64,000 bases of DNA from NCBI GenBank assembly GCA_947166125.1, contig CAMVCW010000002.1, forward strand, positions 140,646 to 204,645, written 5' to 3'. The notes beneath the pieces are model-generated. The model was given only the letters and a program-made list of their open reading frames with translations, was not told the origin of the DNA and made no database searches. A program made the position numbers and the translations under genes. Positions within the stretch are counted from its first letter, which is position 1. Every line of letters starts with the position of its first letter. Below are positions 41,792-50,975 of the stretch, piece after piece. Source of the DNA: an uncultured Candidatus Saccharibacteria bacterium. GTDB taxonomy: Bacteria > Patescibacteriota > Saccharimonadia > Saccharimonadales > Saccharimonadaceae.

Positions 41792-43986
41792 TATTCGCCT
41801 TTAGCACAGTTACAAACTTTTTCAAAAGGCAAATCCCCTTCTAGTCTACCACAATGTGGGCATCTATCGCCAGTAATAATCCCCGAAAATCCACATACTG
41901 GGTCACGATCTACCGGGTGATTTACCGAACCGTAGCCAATTCCTTCATCATGCATCTTACGTATCACCGCCTCAAACGCCGCGATATTTTGCGATGGATC
42001 ACCGTCTAGCTCAATATAGGTAATATGTCCAGCATTACACAAATTATGGTACGGTGCCTCAATTTCAATCTTCTCAAATGCTGAAATCGGATAATATACT
42101 GGCACGTGGAACGAATTAGTGTAGAAATCCCTATCAGTCACACCCGGAATTACGCCAAATTCTTTACGGTCAATCTTGGTAAAGCGTCCAGCGATACCCT
42201 CTGCCGGTGTCGCCAGTAGCGAGAAGTTCAACTTATACTTCTTGCAATACTGGTCGCACTTTTCACGCATATGAGTAATGATATCTAGCCCTAATTCGCG
42301 CGCATCTTCGTCTTCGCCATGGTGTTTGCCTACCATCGCCACCAACGTCTCCGCTAAGCCAATAAACCCAATCGACAATGTCCCGTGTTTAATCACTTCG
42401 CGCAAAGTATCGTTCCAACCCAACTTTTCTGAGCCAAACCAGTTCCCTTGCCCCATAAGGAACGGGAAGTTGCGCACATGCTGATTAGCCTGGAACTCAA
42501 ACCTCTCCAAAAGCTCATCCTTCACTAGATCCATTTTTTCGTCTAGCTCCCTATAAAATCCTTCCCAATCAGCTTCTTTACGCTCACCTAGGCAAATCCC
42601 GTGTTTTATACCAATCCGCACTAAGTTCACTGTCGTAAACGAGCAGTTTCCGCGCCCAGTTACAATGCCGTCGCTTTCTGGGAACACACTGGCAAATACC
42701 CTCGTCCGGCAGCCCATCGTTGCAATCTCAGTGCGATAATCGCCTTTCTTGTAATACTTCAAATTATATGGCGCATCGATAAAGCAGAAATTCGGGAACA
42801 ATCTTTTCGCAGATACTTCCATAGATTTCTTAAACAAATCATAATTCGGATCTTCTGGATTATAGTTCACGCCCTCTTTTACCTTGAAGATAGAAATTGG
42901 GAAGATTGGTGTCTCGCCCTTACCTAGGCCATTTTCAGTAGCTTCCAAAAGATACTTCGATACCAAACGCCCCGCCGGTGTAGTATCAGTGCCAAAGTTG
43001 ATAGAAGTAAATGGCACCTGTGCGCCAGCCCGGCTGTGCATCGTATTTAGGTTATGGATAAACCCTTCCATCGCCTGGAAAGTCTCACGCTCCACATCCT
43101 CGTTAGATGCCTCAATTACTTCTTTCGGCCACTTTGCTTTTTCTAGTTTCTTATCGTCACCATATTCATAAGTATCTTTAATTTCTAGGTCTAGCTTCTT
43201 GCCGGTAAACTTATTATATTTGCCAAGATTTCGTTTCAAGGCTTTGCGGAAAGATTTATTTACGCCCGGTGCCATTGCATAGTCAAAGTTTGGGATAGAT
43301 TGCCCGCCGTGTTGCTCGTTCTGGTTAGCTTGTAGCAAAATCGCCGCTAGGGCTCCATAAGAGCCAATCGAATTCGGCGTGCGTAAGTGCCCATGCCCCG
43401 TATTAAACCCACCATTTTCAAATAGCACGAACGGATCACTCTGGCAACAAGTTAGTGTGCCAGTTGCGTAGAAATCTAAATCATGAATATGGATATCACC
43501 ATTATCATGTGCCGCGGCGATGTCTGGGCGAAGCATCAATGTTTTGGCAAATACTTTCGAACCTTCCGCACCGAATTGCAACATTTTACCCATGGCAGAG
43601 TTACCATCTACGTTTGCGTTAGAGCGCTTCACGTCGGAATCTTCACTCGCATCTGCGTGTGAAATCGTGCGATAAATCTGCATCAAATCAGATTTTGCCG
43701 CCCGCCGCCTAGATCTTTCCTGGCGATAGCGAATATACTCACGCGCCGTCTTCTTGAAAGAAGATTCCATCAATACTTCTTCTACCAAATCCTGAATTTG
43801 CTCTACATTTGGTGTACGTACTTTGATTTCTTCCTCTGCACGTTTCAATACTTTATCTGTCAAAGCCTTTGCACGCTCATATTTAAACTCTTCCGTCACC
43901 AAGCCCGCCTTAGCGATAGCCTCGGTAATTTTCTCCGGATCAAATTTCGCAATTTTACCGTCACGTTTTACTATACGTTTGAACAT
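41791..43986 (-). CDS. nrdD: Anaerobic ribonucleoside-triphosphate reductase (class III)
   Basis: 731 residues. An N-terminal ATP cone (KRDGKIAKFDPEKITEAI) precedes the catalytic barrel. The glycyl-radical loop near the C terminus is VCGFSG, followed by four zinc-site cysteines (CPHC, CNC). It reduces NTPs to dNTPs without oxygen, so this organism can grow anaerobically. ATG with GGAGG upstream. The upstream region holds a pair of NrdR-like boxes (44069-44117). It forms a two-gene operon with nrdG. Confidence 0.96.
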   Translation of the reverse strand: MFKRIVKRDGKIAKFDPEKITEAIAKAGLVTEEFKYERAKALTDKVLKRAEEEIKVRTPNVEQIQDLVEEVLMESSFKKTAREYIRYRQERSRRRAAKSDLMQIYRTISHADASEDSDVKRSNANVDGNSAMGKMLQFGAEGSKVFAKTLMLRPDIAAAHDNGDIHIHDLDFYATGTLTCCQSDPFVLFENGGFNTGHGHLRTPNSIGSYGALAAILLQANQNEQHGGQSIPNFDYAMAPGVNKSFRKALKRNLGKYNKFTGKKLDLEIKDTYEYGDDKKLEKAKWPKEVIEASNEDVERETFQAMEGFIHNLNTMHSRAGAQVPFTSINFGTDTTPAGRLVSKYLLEATENGLGKGETPIFPISIFKVKEGVNYNPEDPNYDLFKKSMEVSAKRLFPNFCFIDAPYNLKYYKKGDYRTEIATMGCRTRVFASVFPESDGIVTGRGNCSFTTVNLVRIGIKHGICLGERKEADWEGFYRELDEKMDLVKDELLERFEFQANQHVRNFPFLMGQGNWFGSEKLGWNDTLREVIKHGTLSIGFIGLAETLVAMVGKHHGEDEDARELGLDIITHMREKCDQYCKKYKLNFSLLATPAEGIAGRFTKIDRKEFGVIPGVTDRDFYTNSFHVPVYYPISAFEKIEIEAPYHNLCNAGHITYIELDGDPSQNIAAFEAVIRKMHDEGIGYGSVNHPVDRDPVCGFSGIITGDRCPHCGRLEGDLPFEKVCNCAKGE

Positions 43987-44068
43987 TTTACCTCCTTCAA
44001 ATTCTGTCCAAATGGTTAATGTATGACTTTTTATCTTGCATATAATGTATTCTTCACTTACACACTAT

Positions 44069-44117
44069 ACGCCACATTTAGTGCTTAATATCTAATATAC
44101 ACCACTAAATATGGATT
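44069..44117. promoter_or_regulatory. Pair of NrdR-box-like operators upstream of nrdD
   Basis: Two related 16-base sites, GCACTAAATGTGGCGT (44069-44084, minus) and CCACTAAATATGGATT (44102-44117, plus), about 33 bases centre to centre, roughly three helical turns. They resemble the NrdR consensus ACACWATATATWGTGT, which is normally found as such a pair before ribonucleotide reductase genes. nrdR itself is not in the window. Confidence 0.45.
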
Positions 44118-44191
44118 TACAAGACTTTTTATGCTTAATTCTATTGGATTTTTTCAGCATTTTATGTTCATTGTTTTGCTAATTTTTCGTG

Positions 44192-44220
44192 TTGATTTTT
44201 TATTTTTCGCGCGCTACAAT
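44192..44220 (+). promoter_or_regulatory. Promoter of leader RNA copy C
   Basis: TTGATT, a 17-base spacer and TACAAT (44215-44220). The start would fall at about 44225-44227, the first bases of helix P1. Confidence 0.65.
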
Positions 44221-44224
44221 AAAA

Positions 44225-44374
44225 GTGCAATAATTAAACATTTTAATAAAAGGTCGCCGATATTTCATATCGTTCGTCGTTTGAAAATGGAATTGGCATC
44301 GTAAGGAAGTCAACGTGTTTTCAACGGCGAAGCCTAGGAAATGTTTGATTATTGCACCCTTGCGGTGCCATTTT
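44225..44374 (+). ncRNA. Structured leader RNA, copy C (GGCACC pseudoknot family)
   Basis: P1 44225-44243/44339-44357 (19 positions, one G-U), P2 44254-44259/44325-44330, P3 44278-44287/44318-44326. The loop is GGCATCGTAAGG (44295-44306): the C-to-T change relative to copies A and B is absorbed as a U-G pair with CCTTGCGGTGCC (44358-44369), so pairing is kept. T residues follow. It lies upstream of surface protein 3. The 3' part and the segment up to the start codon are nearly identical to copy B. Confidence 0.8.
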
Positions 44375-44447
44375 CGTATACGCCTTTTCATATATTACAA
44401 AGATGGCACCGCATCCTAAGTGAAAAACTCTAAGTGAGGTAAACATA

Positions 44448-46148
44448 ATGCGGTGTAAGAAAAACATAATATTAACTTTAGAAATCTTAATATCGTTTTT
44501 AAGAAACTTAATCGGTCATTTTACAGGGAAGCAAAAAATCATAACATTAAGTTTCATAATCTTAATATTAAACTTAGTAAACATAATAAATACATTCACT
44601 TATACTCCTAATACTTCTGCATTAGACTATTCTAGCAATGTAGATATAGGCTTTACCTTTCTTCCTAAACTAAGCATTACTCTTTCTAATCCTAATCTCG
44701 CTATCAATAATCTAGTCCCAGGTGGTAATGCAGTAGATAGCAATACTATTACAATAAATGTTTCTACCAACATAGCAGAAGGCTACAACCTATTCGCTAC
44801 AGTAGGAGGCAATAATAACACCAATAATGGCTACAATACTACCAATCTCGTTAACACAATAGATAATAACTATACCTTTTCTTCATTGTCATCCAATGTA
44901 TCAGAACTCTCTAACTTCACTAATAATACCTGGGGTTATAGCTATTCCTTAGACTCTGGTGTCACTTGGATTAGTGGAGATTATAATAACGCTAGTACTG
45001 GCTATAATGGTCTACCACTATATACTAATACTGGTATTAAACTAGTAGAAAAAGCAGATAGTATTAGTAGCACAGTAAACTTTAAAATAGCAGCCAAAGC
45101 TAGCAATACGCAACCTAGTGGAGAATATACTAATACTATTAACTTCACCGCAGTATCTAATACCATACCTACTACTATGCTAGACGCCTTTATAGCTTCA
45201 GGAGCTAAAATGCATAATGGTTACTTTAAGATGCAGGATATGACACCCACCATATGTAAATCCATAGACACAGACGGAGAAAAAGGTATGCAATTAATAG
45301 ACGTAAGGGACGATAAAATATACTGGGTAGCCAAACTCAAAGACAATAACTGTTGGATGACGCAGAACTTAGATCTAGATTTATCCAGTACTGTAGCTTT
45401 AACTTCAGAAACTAGTGACATAGATCCAGAATCATATGGTAAGACTATCTACACTACGGAGACTGGATATAGTAAGGATAAAGATACTGGAGTAGTATCG
45501 TGGCTACCTAACACTATAGACGGTGAAGGCGTCCAGCGTGCTGATACCATAGATATGGTTTGGAGCAGTGATACTGCTGCTACAGTGCCTGGATGGACAA
45601 ATGATAATTATAAGCCTTACTCGGCTGATGCGGGAGATAGATATTTATATACAAATCCAACTACTTTTACAGAAATTATATATACAACATTAGGAGACTG
45701 CGCGGACAATAACGATGGGGATACAACTGGCTGCCGACATACACATTTTGGCAATTATTATAATTGGAGTGCAGCGGTAGCAAGCAATAATACGGCCGGC
45801 GCATCGGAAAATCAACCCAATTCGATTTGTCCTAAAAATTGGAATTTACCGATAAATGGTGCATATAGAATACTAATGAAAGAACAAGGCGTTTACAGTA
45901 GCTCTATCAATTATGCGGAAAATGGTTTTAACAAGCTACGCACATCCCCATTATATTATGGGCAATTTAAATCTATATCCAATGGTTCTCTTAGTAAATA
46001 TACGTATGCGGATTATTGGTCTAGTACCTCCAATGATGAAACATACTCCTATGGCTTATATTTCGTAGGCCACAGCATTTGGACAAACTACGCCTCAATA
46101 GGTAAAGCTGCGGGCGTTTCTATACGTTGTGTGGCTAATGTCAACTAG
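44448..46148 (+). CDS. Surface protein 3: stalk plus FISUMP domain, no variable-type end
   Basis: 566 residues. The N-terminal hydrophobic region (1-60) and the untranslated leader nearly match surface protein 2. A stalk of the same type ends in NTQPSGEYTNTINF. The FISUMP part has YFKMQDMTPTIC, LIDVRDDKIYWVAKLKDNNCWMTQNLDLD, and SICPKNWNLP near residue 468. The C terminus (YWSSTSNDE... SIRCVANVN) is homologous to proteins 1 and 2 but AT-rich like the rest of the gene and without the NNY pattern. It overlaps the convergent small membrane protein gene by 4 nt. Confidence 0.75.
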   Translation: MRCKKNIILTLEILISFLRNLIGHFTGKQKIITLSFIILILNLVNIINTFTYTPNTSALDYSSNVDIGFTFLPKLSITLSNPNLAINNLVPGGNAVDSNTITINVSTNIAEGYNLFATVGGNNNTNNGYNTTNLVNTIDNNYTFSSLSSNVSELSNFTNNTWGYSYSLDSGVTWISGDYNNASTGYNGLPLYTNTGIKLVEKADSISSTVNFKIAAKASNTQPSGEYTNTINFTAVSNTIPTTMLDAFIASGAKMHNGYFKMQDMTPTICKSIDTDGEKGMQLIDVRDDKIYWVAKLKDNNCWMTQNLDLDLSSTVALTSETSDIDPESYGKTIYTTETGYSKDKDTGVVSWLPNTIDGEGVQRADTIDMVWSSDTAATVPGWTNDNYKPYSADAGDRYLYTNPTTFTEIIYTTLGDCADNNDGDTTGCRHTHFGNYYNWSAAVASNNTAGASENQPNSICPKNWNLPINGAYRILMKEQGVYSSSINYAENGFNKLRTSPLYYGQFKSISNGSLSKYTYADYWSSTSNDETYSYGLYFVGHSIWTNYASIGKAAGVSIRCVANVN

Positions 46149-46408
46149 CCCAAATCTTCTCCTTCATCATCAATCACTACTTCCGCTCTCGCCAACTCTT
46201 CCGTATTTAGAATAGCTTTCTTCTTCCCGACTTTCACCTTCTTCTCCCCAAAAATCCACCTATCCACCCAAAAGAATATGCACCCACCAATCAAGTTTGC
46301 CACTATTGTGGCTATAGCCACGTTCCAGCCGCCCATCCACACCATGCATACCGCCAGTATTGGCGAACTCAGCTGCCACCTCACCAAATACAAGAAAAAC
46401 TTTTTCAT
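46145..46408 (-). CDS. Small membrane protein, hypothetical
   Basis: 87 residues with two membrane helices (about 5-27 and 30-50) and an acidic C-terminal tail (VVIDDEGEDLG). The first part resembles small two-helix proteins of the GtrA/DUF2061 type, but I would not assign it. AAAGGTAG lies before the ATG. Confidence 0.6.
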   Translation of the reverse strand: MKKFFLYLVRWQLSSPILAVCMVWMGGWNVAIATIVANLIGGCIFFWVDRWIFGEKKVKVGKKKAILNTEELARAEVVIDDEGEDLG

Positions 46409-46478
46409 AATTCTACCTTTCTTTTTACCACAACCACAATCCTACCACTACCCCCACTCATCGTCAACCCTTCACAAT

Positions 46479-46507
46479 TTGACATTTATGCATAAGTATG
46501 ATATTAT
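46479..46507 (+). promoter_or_regulatory. Sigma70 promoter for the 119-residue membrane protein
   Basis: TTGACA (46479-46484), a 17-base spacer, TATTAT (46502-46507). It gives a leader of about 80 nt, long for this genome; no obvious structure in it. Confidence 0.7.
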
Positions 46508-46593
46508 AGAAACAACGCCGTCTATCGGTAGCACCTTAAGAATAATTCGCGTTACATTCTGTAGTGCAAGATTTAAAAGGAGATGATCGCATC

Positions 46594-46953
46594 ATGAAGC
46601 ATAGACAAAAACAGAAGCAGAAGCGACTGGGCTTATTCATTGCTAACGCTATTCCTATCGTTATGCTATTTGCTGAAATTTTCATGATATTACGTCACCA
46701 ACTTGGCTGGGCGGTAGGTGCTTCCGTTACTGTCGCTGTTATCAGCCTTGTCGTATTTTGTTTTCGCCCCTACGGTGAAGAAATCGTATTCACGGTCGCC
46801 TGTTTCGGCTACGCAGTAACGATCACATGTGCATGGTTAACGAATACCTTGCTGGATTCATCAGCATCCCTATGCATAGGTTTATTATTCGGTTGTGCCA
46901 CAATGATGGCCCAAGCCATCTTTACCACGAAACGAATACAAGGAAGACTATAA
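46594..46953 (+). CDS. Small multi-pass membrane protein, hypothetical
   Basis: 119 residues from the ATG at 46594 (MKHRQKQKQK) with AAGGAGA upstream. A basic N terminus is followed by four hydrophobic segments. No family recognised. It has its own promoter and a strong terminator, so it is monocistronic. Confidence 0.65.
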   Translation: MKHRQKQKQKRLGLFIANAIPIVMLFAEIFMILRHQLGWAVGASVTVAVISLVVFCFRPYGEEIVFTVACFGYAVTITCAWLTNTLLDSSASLCIGLLFGCATMMAQAIFTTKRIQGRL

Positions 46954-46958
46954 CACCC

Positions 46959-46989
46959 ATCCCTGGTATACGCGATGCCGGGGATTTTT
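46959..46989 (+). terminator. Terminator after the 119-residue membrane protein
   Basis: ATCCCTGGTAT and ATGCCGGGGAT, then TTTTTC. Confidence 0.85.
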
Positions 46990-46992
46990 CAT

Positions 46993-47017
46993 GAAAAAAC
47001 GCCCCAATTGCAGGCGT
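46993..47017 (-). terminator. Terminator after tRNA-Val
   Basis: ACGCC, 9-base loop, GGCGT then TTTTTT on the minus strand, eight bases after the tRNA end. Confidence 0.8.
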
Positions 47018-47024
47018 ATATCGC

Positions 47025-47102
47025 TGGTGGATCCAGCAGGGCTCGAACCTGCGACCTTACGAATGTGAATCGTACGCTCTAGCCAACTGAGCTATGGATC
47101 CA
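47025..47102 (-). tRNA. tRNA-Val (CAC)
   Basis: Acceptor TGGATCC/GGATCCA, anticodon stem TACGA/TCGTA with loop TTCACAT (anticodon CAC), T loop TTCGAGC. CCA encoded at 47025-47027. Divergent from prfA. Confidence 0.93.
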
Positions 47103-47124
47103 AAAAGTATGATACAATTATACC

Positions 47125-48162
47125 ATGGATTTATCAAAATTAAAAATCGAATTACAAGAGATAGAAACCTTCCTGGCTCGCCCTGACGCTTTTAGCGATC
47201 CAGATTTTGCCGCTAAGTCTAAACGCGCCAGCCTACTGCATGAAATTATCGACTTAGATACCAAGATCAATCAAGATGAGACAAACCTAAAAGAAGCTGA
47301 AGAATTAGCTAATGACCCAGAGCTTGGTGATATCGCCAAAGAAGATATCAAAAATCTTAAAAATACAATCACAGAAAACAAAGAAAAACTTGAGGAGCTT
47401 TTAATTCCCCGTGACCCAGCGGATGACAAACCCGCCATTATTGAAATCCGTGCTGGCGCTGGTGGTGACGAGGCTAGTCTTTTTGCGGGCGAACTCTATC
47501 GCATGTATCTGAAATACGCCGAAAATCATAGTCTAAAATCTGAACTTATTTCTAAAAACGAAAATGAAGCCGGTGGCATGAAAGAAGTTATTTTCAAAGT
47601 ATCAGGCGACAATGCCTATGGCCAACTTAAATTCGAGGGTGGCGTACATCGCGTGCAACGTGTGCCAGTCACCGAAAGCCAGGGCCGTATTCACACTTCT
47701 ACTGCTACCGTAGCCGTACTTCCTGAGGCCAGCGAACAAGATTTGGAAATCAAGCCCGAAGATCTCCGTATCGACATTTACCGTTCTGGTGGTCACGGCG
47801 GCCAGGGCGTTAATACTACAGACTCTGCCGTGCGCATCACTCACCTGCCTACCGGTCTAGTTGTAGCTATGCAAGATGAACGCAGCCAGCAACAAAACCG
47901 CATCAAAGCTATGAATATTTTGCGCTCCCGGCTCTTAGAGAAAAAACGCGAAGAAGAAATCAAAAACGCATCTGAAGCGCGCAAATCCCTCATTGGCACT
48001 GGTGACCGCAGCGAAAAAATCCGCACTTATAATTTCCCGCAAGACCGTGTCACCGATCACCGCATCCATTATTCCCGAAGCAACATCCCCGCCGTTATGG
48101 ATGGCGATATTGAAGATTTGATCCGAGAATTAGTTAAGCATGAGCGCAGTCTCGCCGAATAA
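47125..48162 (+). CDS. prfA: Peptide chain release factor 1
   Basis: 345 residues. The peptidyl-hydrolase loop [17 protein letters not shown] (GGQ) and the C-terminal [14 protein letters not shown] match RF1, which reads UAA and UAG. TACAAT (47113-47118) ends 6 nt before the ATG: leaderless. It overlaps prmC, the methyltransferase that modifies its GGQ glutamine, by 23 nt. Confidence 0.96.
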   Translation: MDLSKLKIELQEIETFLARPDAFSDPDFAAKSKRASLLHEIIDLDTKINQDETNLKEAEELANDPELGDIAKEDIKNLKNTITENKEKLEELLIPRDPADDKPAIIEIRAGAGGDEASLFAGELYRMYLKYAENHSLKSELISKNENEAGGMKEVIFKVSGDNAYGQLKFEGGVHRVQRVPVTESQGRIHTSTATVAVLPEASEQDLEIKPEDLRIDIYRSGGHGGQGVNTTDSAVRITHLPTGLVVAMQDERSQQQNRIKAMNILRSRLLEKKREEEIKNASEARKSLIGTGDRSEKIRTYNFPQDRVTDHRIHYSRSNIPAVMDGDIEDLIRELVKHERSLAE

Positions 48163-48913
48163 CCAGCATCGACAACAAGCAACATCGCCAGAGGCGGGTG
48201 ACGCCTGGAGGGGGACCCCCAAAATGTTTGCGAACGCAAAATTTTGGGGGAGGAAAAGGCGGCAGGACCCGCCCAAAGCGTATACTCTGGGTATAAGCGA
48301 CTTCTATGGCCGTGATTTTATAGTTACGCCAGACGTTCTGATTCCTCGTCCCGAAACCGAACAAATCATCGATACCATATTAAATCTCGCTGGTAAACCG
48401 TATTTACCTGGAGTAAAGCCTTCTAAACGCGCACTCCCGCCAAACCCTACCATCCTAGACGTTGGCACCGGCTCAGGTTGTATTGCTATCACCATCAAAA
48501 AAGAACTCCCCGAGGCGGAAGTTCATGCTACCGATATTTCCAAAAAGGCCCTGCAGACCGCACAAAAAAACGCCCAAAACCATGGCGTCCATCTATCTTT
48601 CATTATATCACACCTTCTTAATAATGTCAAGTTTACCCCTGATGTAATAGTCGCGAATTTACCCTACGTAGATAAAGATTGGGATTGGCTAGATAAAGAA
48701 TCTCTAAGCTTTGAGCCAGCCATTGCTCTCTATGCCGCAGATCATGGCCTCAAACTCATCAAGGAGCTAATAGATGCCGCAAGTTCTAAATATCTAATTC
48801 TAGAGGCCGATCCTTGCCAACACCAAGAAATCATTAATTTCGCCACCAAAAAGGGCCTCCAGCACCTAGAGACCCGTGGTTTTATTCTTACTTTTTATAA
48901 CCCTCAAGCGTGA
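48140..48913 (+). CDS. prmC: Release factor glutamine methyltransferase with disrupted N-terminal region
   Basis: 257 residues. The catalytic domain is intact: VLIPRPETE, the SAM motif [13 protein letters not shown], and NLPY where most PrmC have NPPY. The usual N-terminal helical domain (about 75 residues) is replaced by 45 low-complexity residues, of which about 18-45 are encoded by the GC-rich repeat 48193-48273. No alternative in-frame start was found after the repeat, so the fusion seems to be translated. It methylates the GGQ glutamine of release factors. Overlaps prfA and, at the 3' end, htrA by 26 nt. Confidence 0.88.
   Translation: MSAVSPNNQHRQQATSPEAGDAWRGTPKMFANAKFWGRKRRQDPPKAYTLGISDFYGRDFIVTPDVLIPRPETEQIIDTILNLAGKPYLPGVKPSKRALPPNPTILDVGTGSGCIAITIKKELPEAEVHATDISKKALQTAQKNAQNHGVHLSFIISHLLNNVKFTPDVIVANLPYVDKDWDWLDKESLSFEPAIALYAADHGLKLIKELIDAASSKYLILEADPCQHQEIINFATKKGLQHLETRGFILTFYNPQA
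48193..48273. repeat. GC-rich structured repeat, copy 2, inside prmC
   Basis: Closing stem GGCGGG/CCCGCC, an inner stem CCCCCAAAAT/ATTTTGGGGG and a core TTTGCG/CGCAAA. The order GGGGGAC ... GGGGGA ... CAGGACCCG matches the repeat at 20920-21007. Confidence 0.6.
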
Positions 48914-50126
48914 CATTTACCGCAATTTCGTTCCCTTCACGAATTACGGTTAACTGTACAGTATCGCCAGGCTTGTATTCGCCAATCAAATCAGTCAAAG
49001 TTCCGGCCTTGCCCACCTCTACGCCATTTACCTTCGTGATAATATCCTTATCTTTTAGCCCCGCCTTAGCCGCTGGGCTATCCTTCACAATGGAAGTATA
49101 AGTAGACGAGCTATACAGGTACGCCCCAGCATTTACCGGCAAATTATAGGCTTTGGCAATTTCAGGCGTGATTTCCGCCGCATACACACCTAGATATGTT
49201 CGCTCCGCTTTACCAGTCTCAATTAATTGTGCCAGCATCCCTTTTACTGAAGAAATTGGAATTGCAAATCCCATATTCTCTGCTGAGGTAGAAGTAGCGG
49301 TATTGATACCGATCACCTCACCCGCAGCATTTACCAGTGGACCACCAGAATTGCCGGAATTAATTGCTGCATCAGTTTGAATCATATCACTAAGAGTTTC
49401 GGTATTATAGCCCGAACCATCCGATGCTGTTACAGATCGTCCCAGTCCAGATACCACGCCTACTGTCACGGTGTTTTGGTATTGTCCGAGAGCATTACCT
49501 ATTGCCATTACTTGCTGACCTACGGTTAGAGTCTTAGAATCGCCCAAAGTTGCAGGTGTCAAATTGGAAGCATCTTTTATCTTGAGAAAAGCAACATCAT
49601 TTAGCGGATCAGTGGCAACTAATTCTACGTTTTCATAAGTTGTGCCGTCGTCTAACACTACATTTATACTAGTGGCACCACTAATTACATGCTTATTGGT
49701 TAGCACATAGCCATCACTAGTTACAATAATTCCCGTACCTGCCGCCGCAGATTCATAATCCTGCCCGAAAAAGTTGCGCGTCTTAGTAGATGTCACGATA
49801 GATACTACACTCGCCGACACCTTATCCGCAATCTCCGCAATTGAACCTTCCACGAAATTTGCCGAATTTCCATCTGCTCCATTATTTAGAAAGGTTAACG
49901 GTGCAGAAGATTTTTGATAAGCCATTAAGCCGAAACCTAGTCCACAGCCACCCATCACCAAAGCCAACACAGACATCACAATCGCGGCATTACCGCAGCA
50001 TTTCTTGGCCACACACTCCGAACTTTTCGGAGAAACGCTAGGCGCTTCCTTCATGGTTTTATCTCTGTTATTTGCAGTTTCAATTTTTTCTGCTTCAGAA
50101 ATTTCACCCTTTTTATCGTTTTCCAT
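48888..50126 (-). CDS. HtrA/DegP-like serine protease, membrane-anchored
   Basis: 412 residues. A Cys-containing cytosolic segment, one membrane helix (about 47-70), then a trypsin-like protease with His146 (TNKHVI), Asp177 (LNDVAF) and Ser260 (GNSGGPL). One PDZ domain ends the chain (about 310-400). It degrades or refolds misfolded exported proteins, fitting the many surface proteins here. ATG with AAGGAGG upstream. Followed on its upstream side, 9 nt away, by a membrane protein gene on the same strand. Confidence 0.95.
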   Translation of the reverse strand: MENDKKGEISEAEKIETANNRDKTMKEAPSVSPKSSECVAKKCCGNAAIVMSVLALVMGGCGLGFGLMAYQKSSAPLTFLNNGADGNSANFVEGSIAEIADKVSASVVSIVTSTKTRNFFGQDYESAAAGTGIIVTSDGYVLTNKHVISGATSINVVLDDGTTYENVELVATDPLNDVAFLKIKDASNLTPATLGDSKTLTVGQQVMAIGNALGQYQNTVTVGVVSGLGRSVTASDGSGYNTETLSDMIQTDAAINSGNSGGPLVNAAGEVIGINTATSTSAENMGFAIPISSVKGMLAQLIETGKAERTYLGVYAAEITPEIAKAYNLPVNAGAYLYSSSTYTSIVKDSPAAKAGLKDKDIITKVNGVEVGKAGTLTDLIGEYKPGDTVQLTVIREGNEIAVNVTLEGYKK

Positions 50127-50135
50127 TTTACCTCC

Positions 50136-50918
50136 TTATATATTAAATATTGGATTACTAAACCAAATAACAATTATACCTATCAAGACTACGCCAAACA
50201 CCACTGGCCCCAAAATATGTTTAAATCTAAAGTCATCTTGGTATTTAATCATCGCTTGTCTTGCGTAATTATATACAAATGCAAAAATCGTTAAAATTAT
50301 CGCCACCTGTGGGATACGTATCCCAGAAGCACCAAAAGTATAAATTATCGCCCAGGATTGACAAAGCCAGGCCACTTCAGCAAACACAAGTCCGCATACC
50401 AAAGTCGTCAAAGTAAAATCTCTGTCACTACTTTGCACTAATACGTGACGACTAGCCGCATACCCCACCAAAAACGCTACCAGTACCACTACTATTGCAT
50501 TCAAACTTGCTGCCGCAGTAGCCGCTGCACTCATCCCTAAAAACACCGCAATCAAAGATTGTGTCAAAGTTGCCTTCTCAGACGACATCGGCTTGATGAA
50601 GAGCAACCAAACACAATAAAATATCGCTAATAATGCATCTACTGGCAAGAAAGTTGCGCCAGCATAATAAGTAATTAGCACCACACTTACGCCTACAATA
50701 ATATCTACCAAGTTGGACTTAATATTTAGCCATAAGTATCTCCCCCGCACTGCGAAAACTCGCCATTTTGACACCAATACCAACAGCAGCCCCAACACCG
50801 GACTCGCCGAAAGTACTGTCACTAGTACCGAGCCCACACCCAACAAAATATTCAAGAATATATGTACCAGATTACTTGCAATATTGCGTGATTTTCTAGC
50901 TAATACATAGTCTGCCAT
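50136..50918 (-). CDS. Polytopic membrane protein, hypothetical
   Basis: 260 residues, about eight membrane helices with a basic start (ADYVLARKSRN). No family recognised. TATAAT (50927-50932, minus) ends 8 nt before the ATG: leaderless. Same-strand neighbour of htrA (9-nt gap), so a cell-envelope role is plausible. Confidence 0.65.
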   Translation of the reverse strand: MADYVLARKSRNIASNLVHIFLNILLGVGSVLVTVLSASPVLGLLLVLVSKWRVFAVRGRYLWLNIKSNLVDIIVGVSVVLITYYAGATFLPVDALLAIFYCVWLLFIKPMSSEKATLTQSLIAVFLGMSAAATAAASLNAIVVVLVAFLVGYAASRHVLVQSSDRDFTLTTLVCGLVFAEVAWLCQSWAIIYTFGASGIRIPQVAIILTIFAFVYNYARQAMIKYQDDFRFKHILGPVVFGVVLIGIIVIWFSNPIFNI

Positions 50919-50975
50919 ACTTATATATTATAACACTTATTTTAAATTAAACTTAAAAATGATATAATGGATGCT

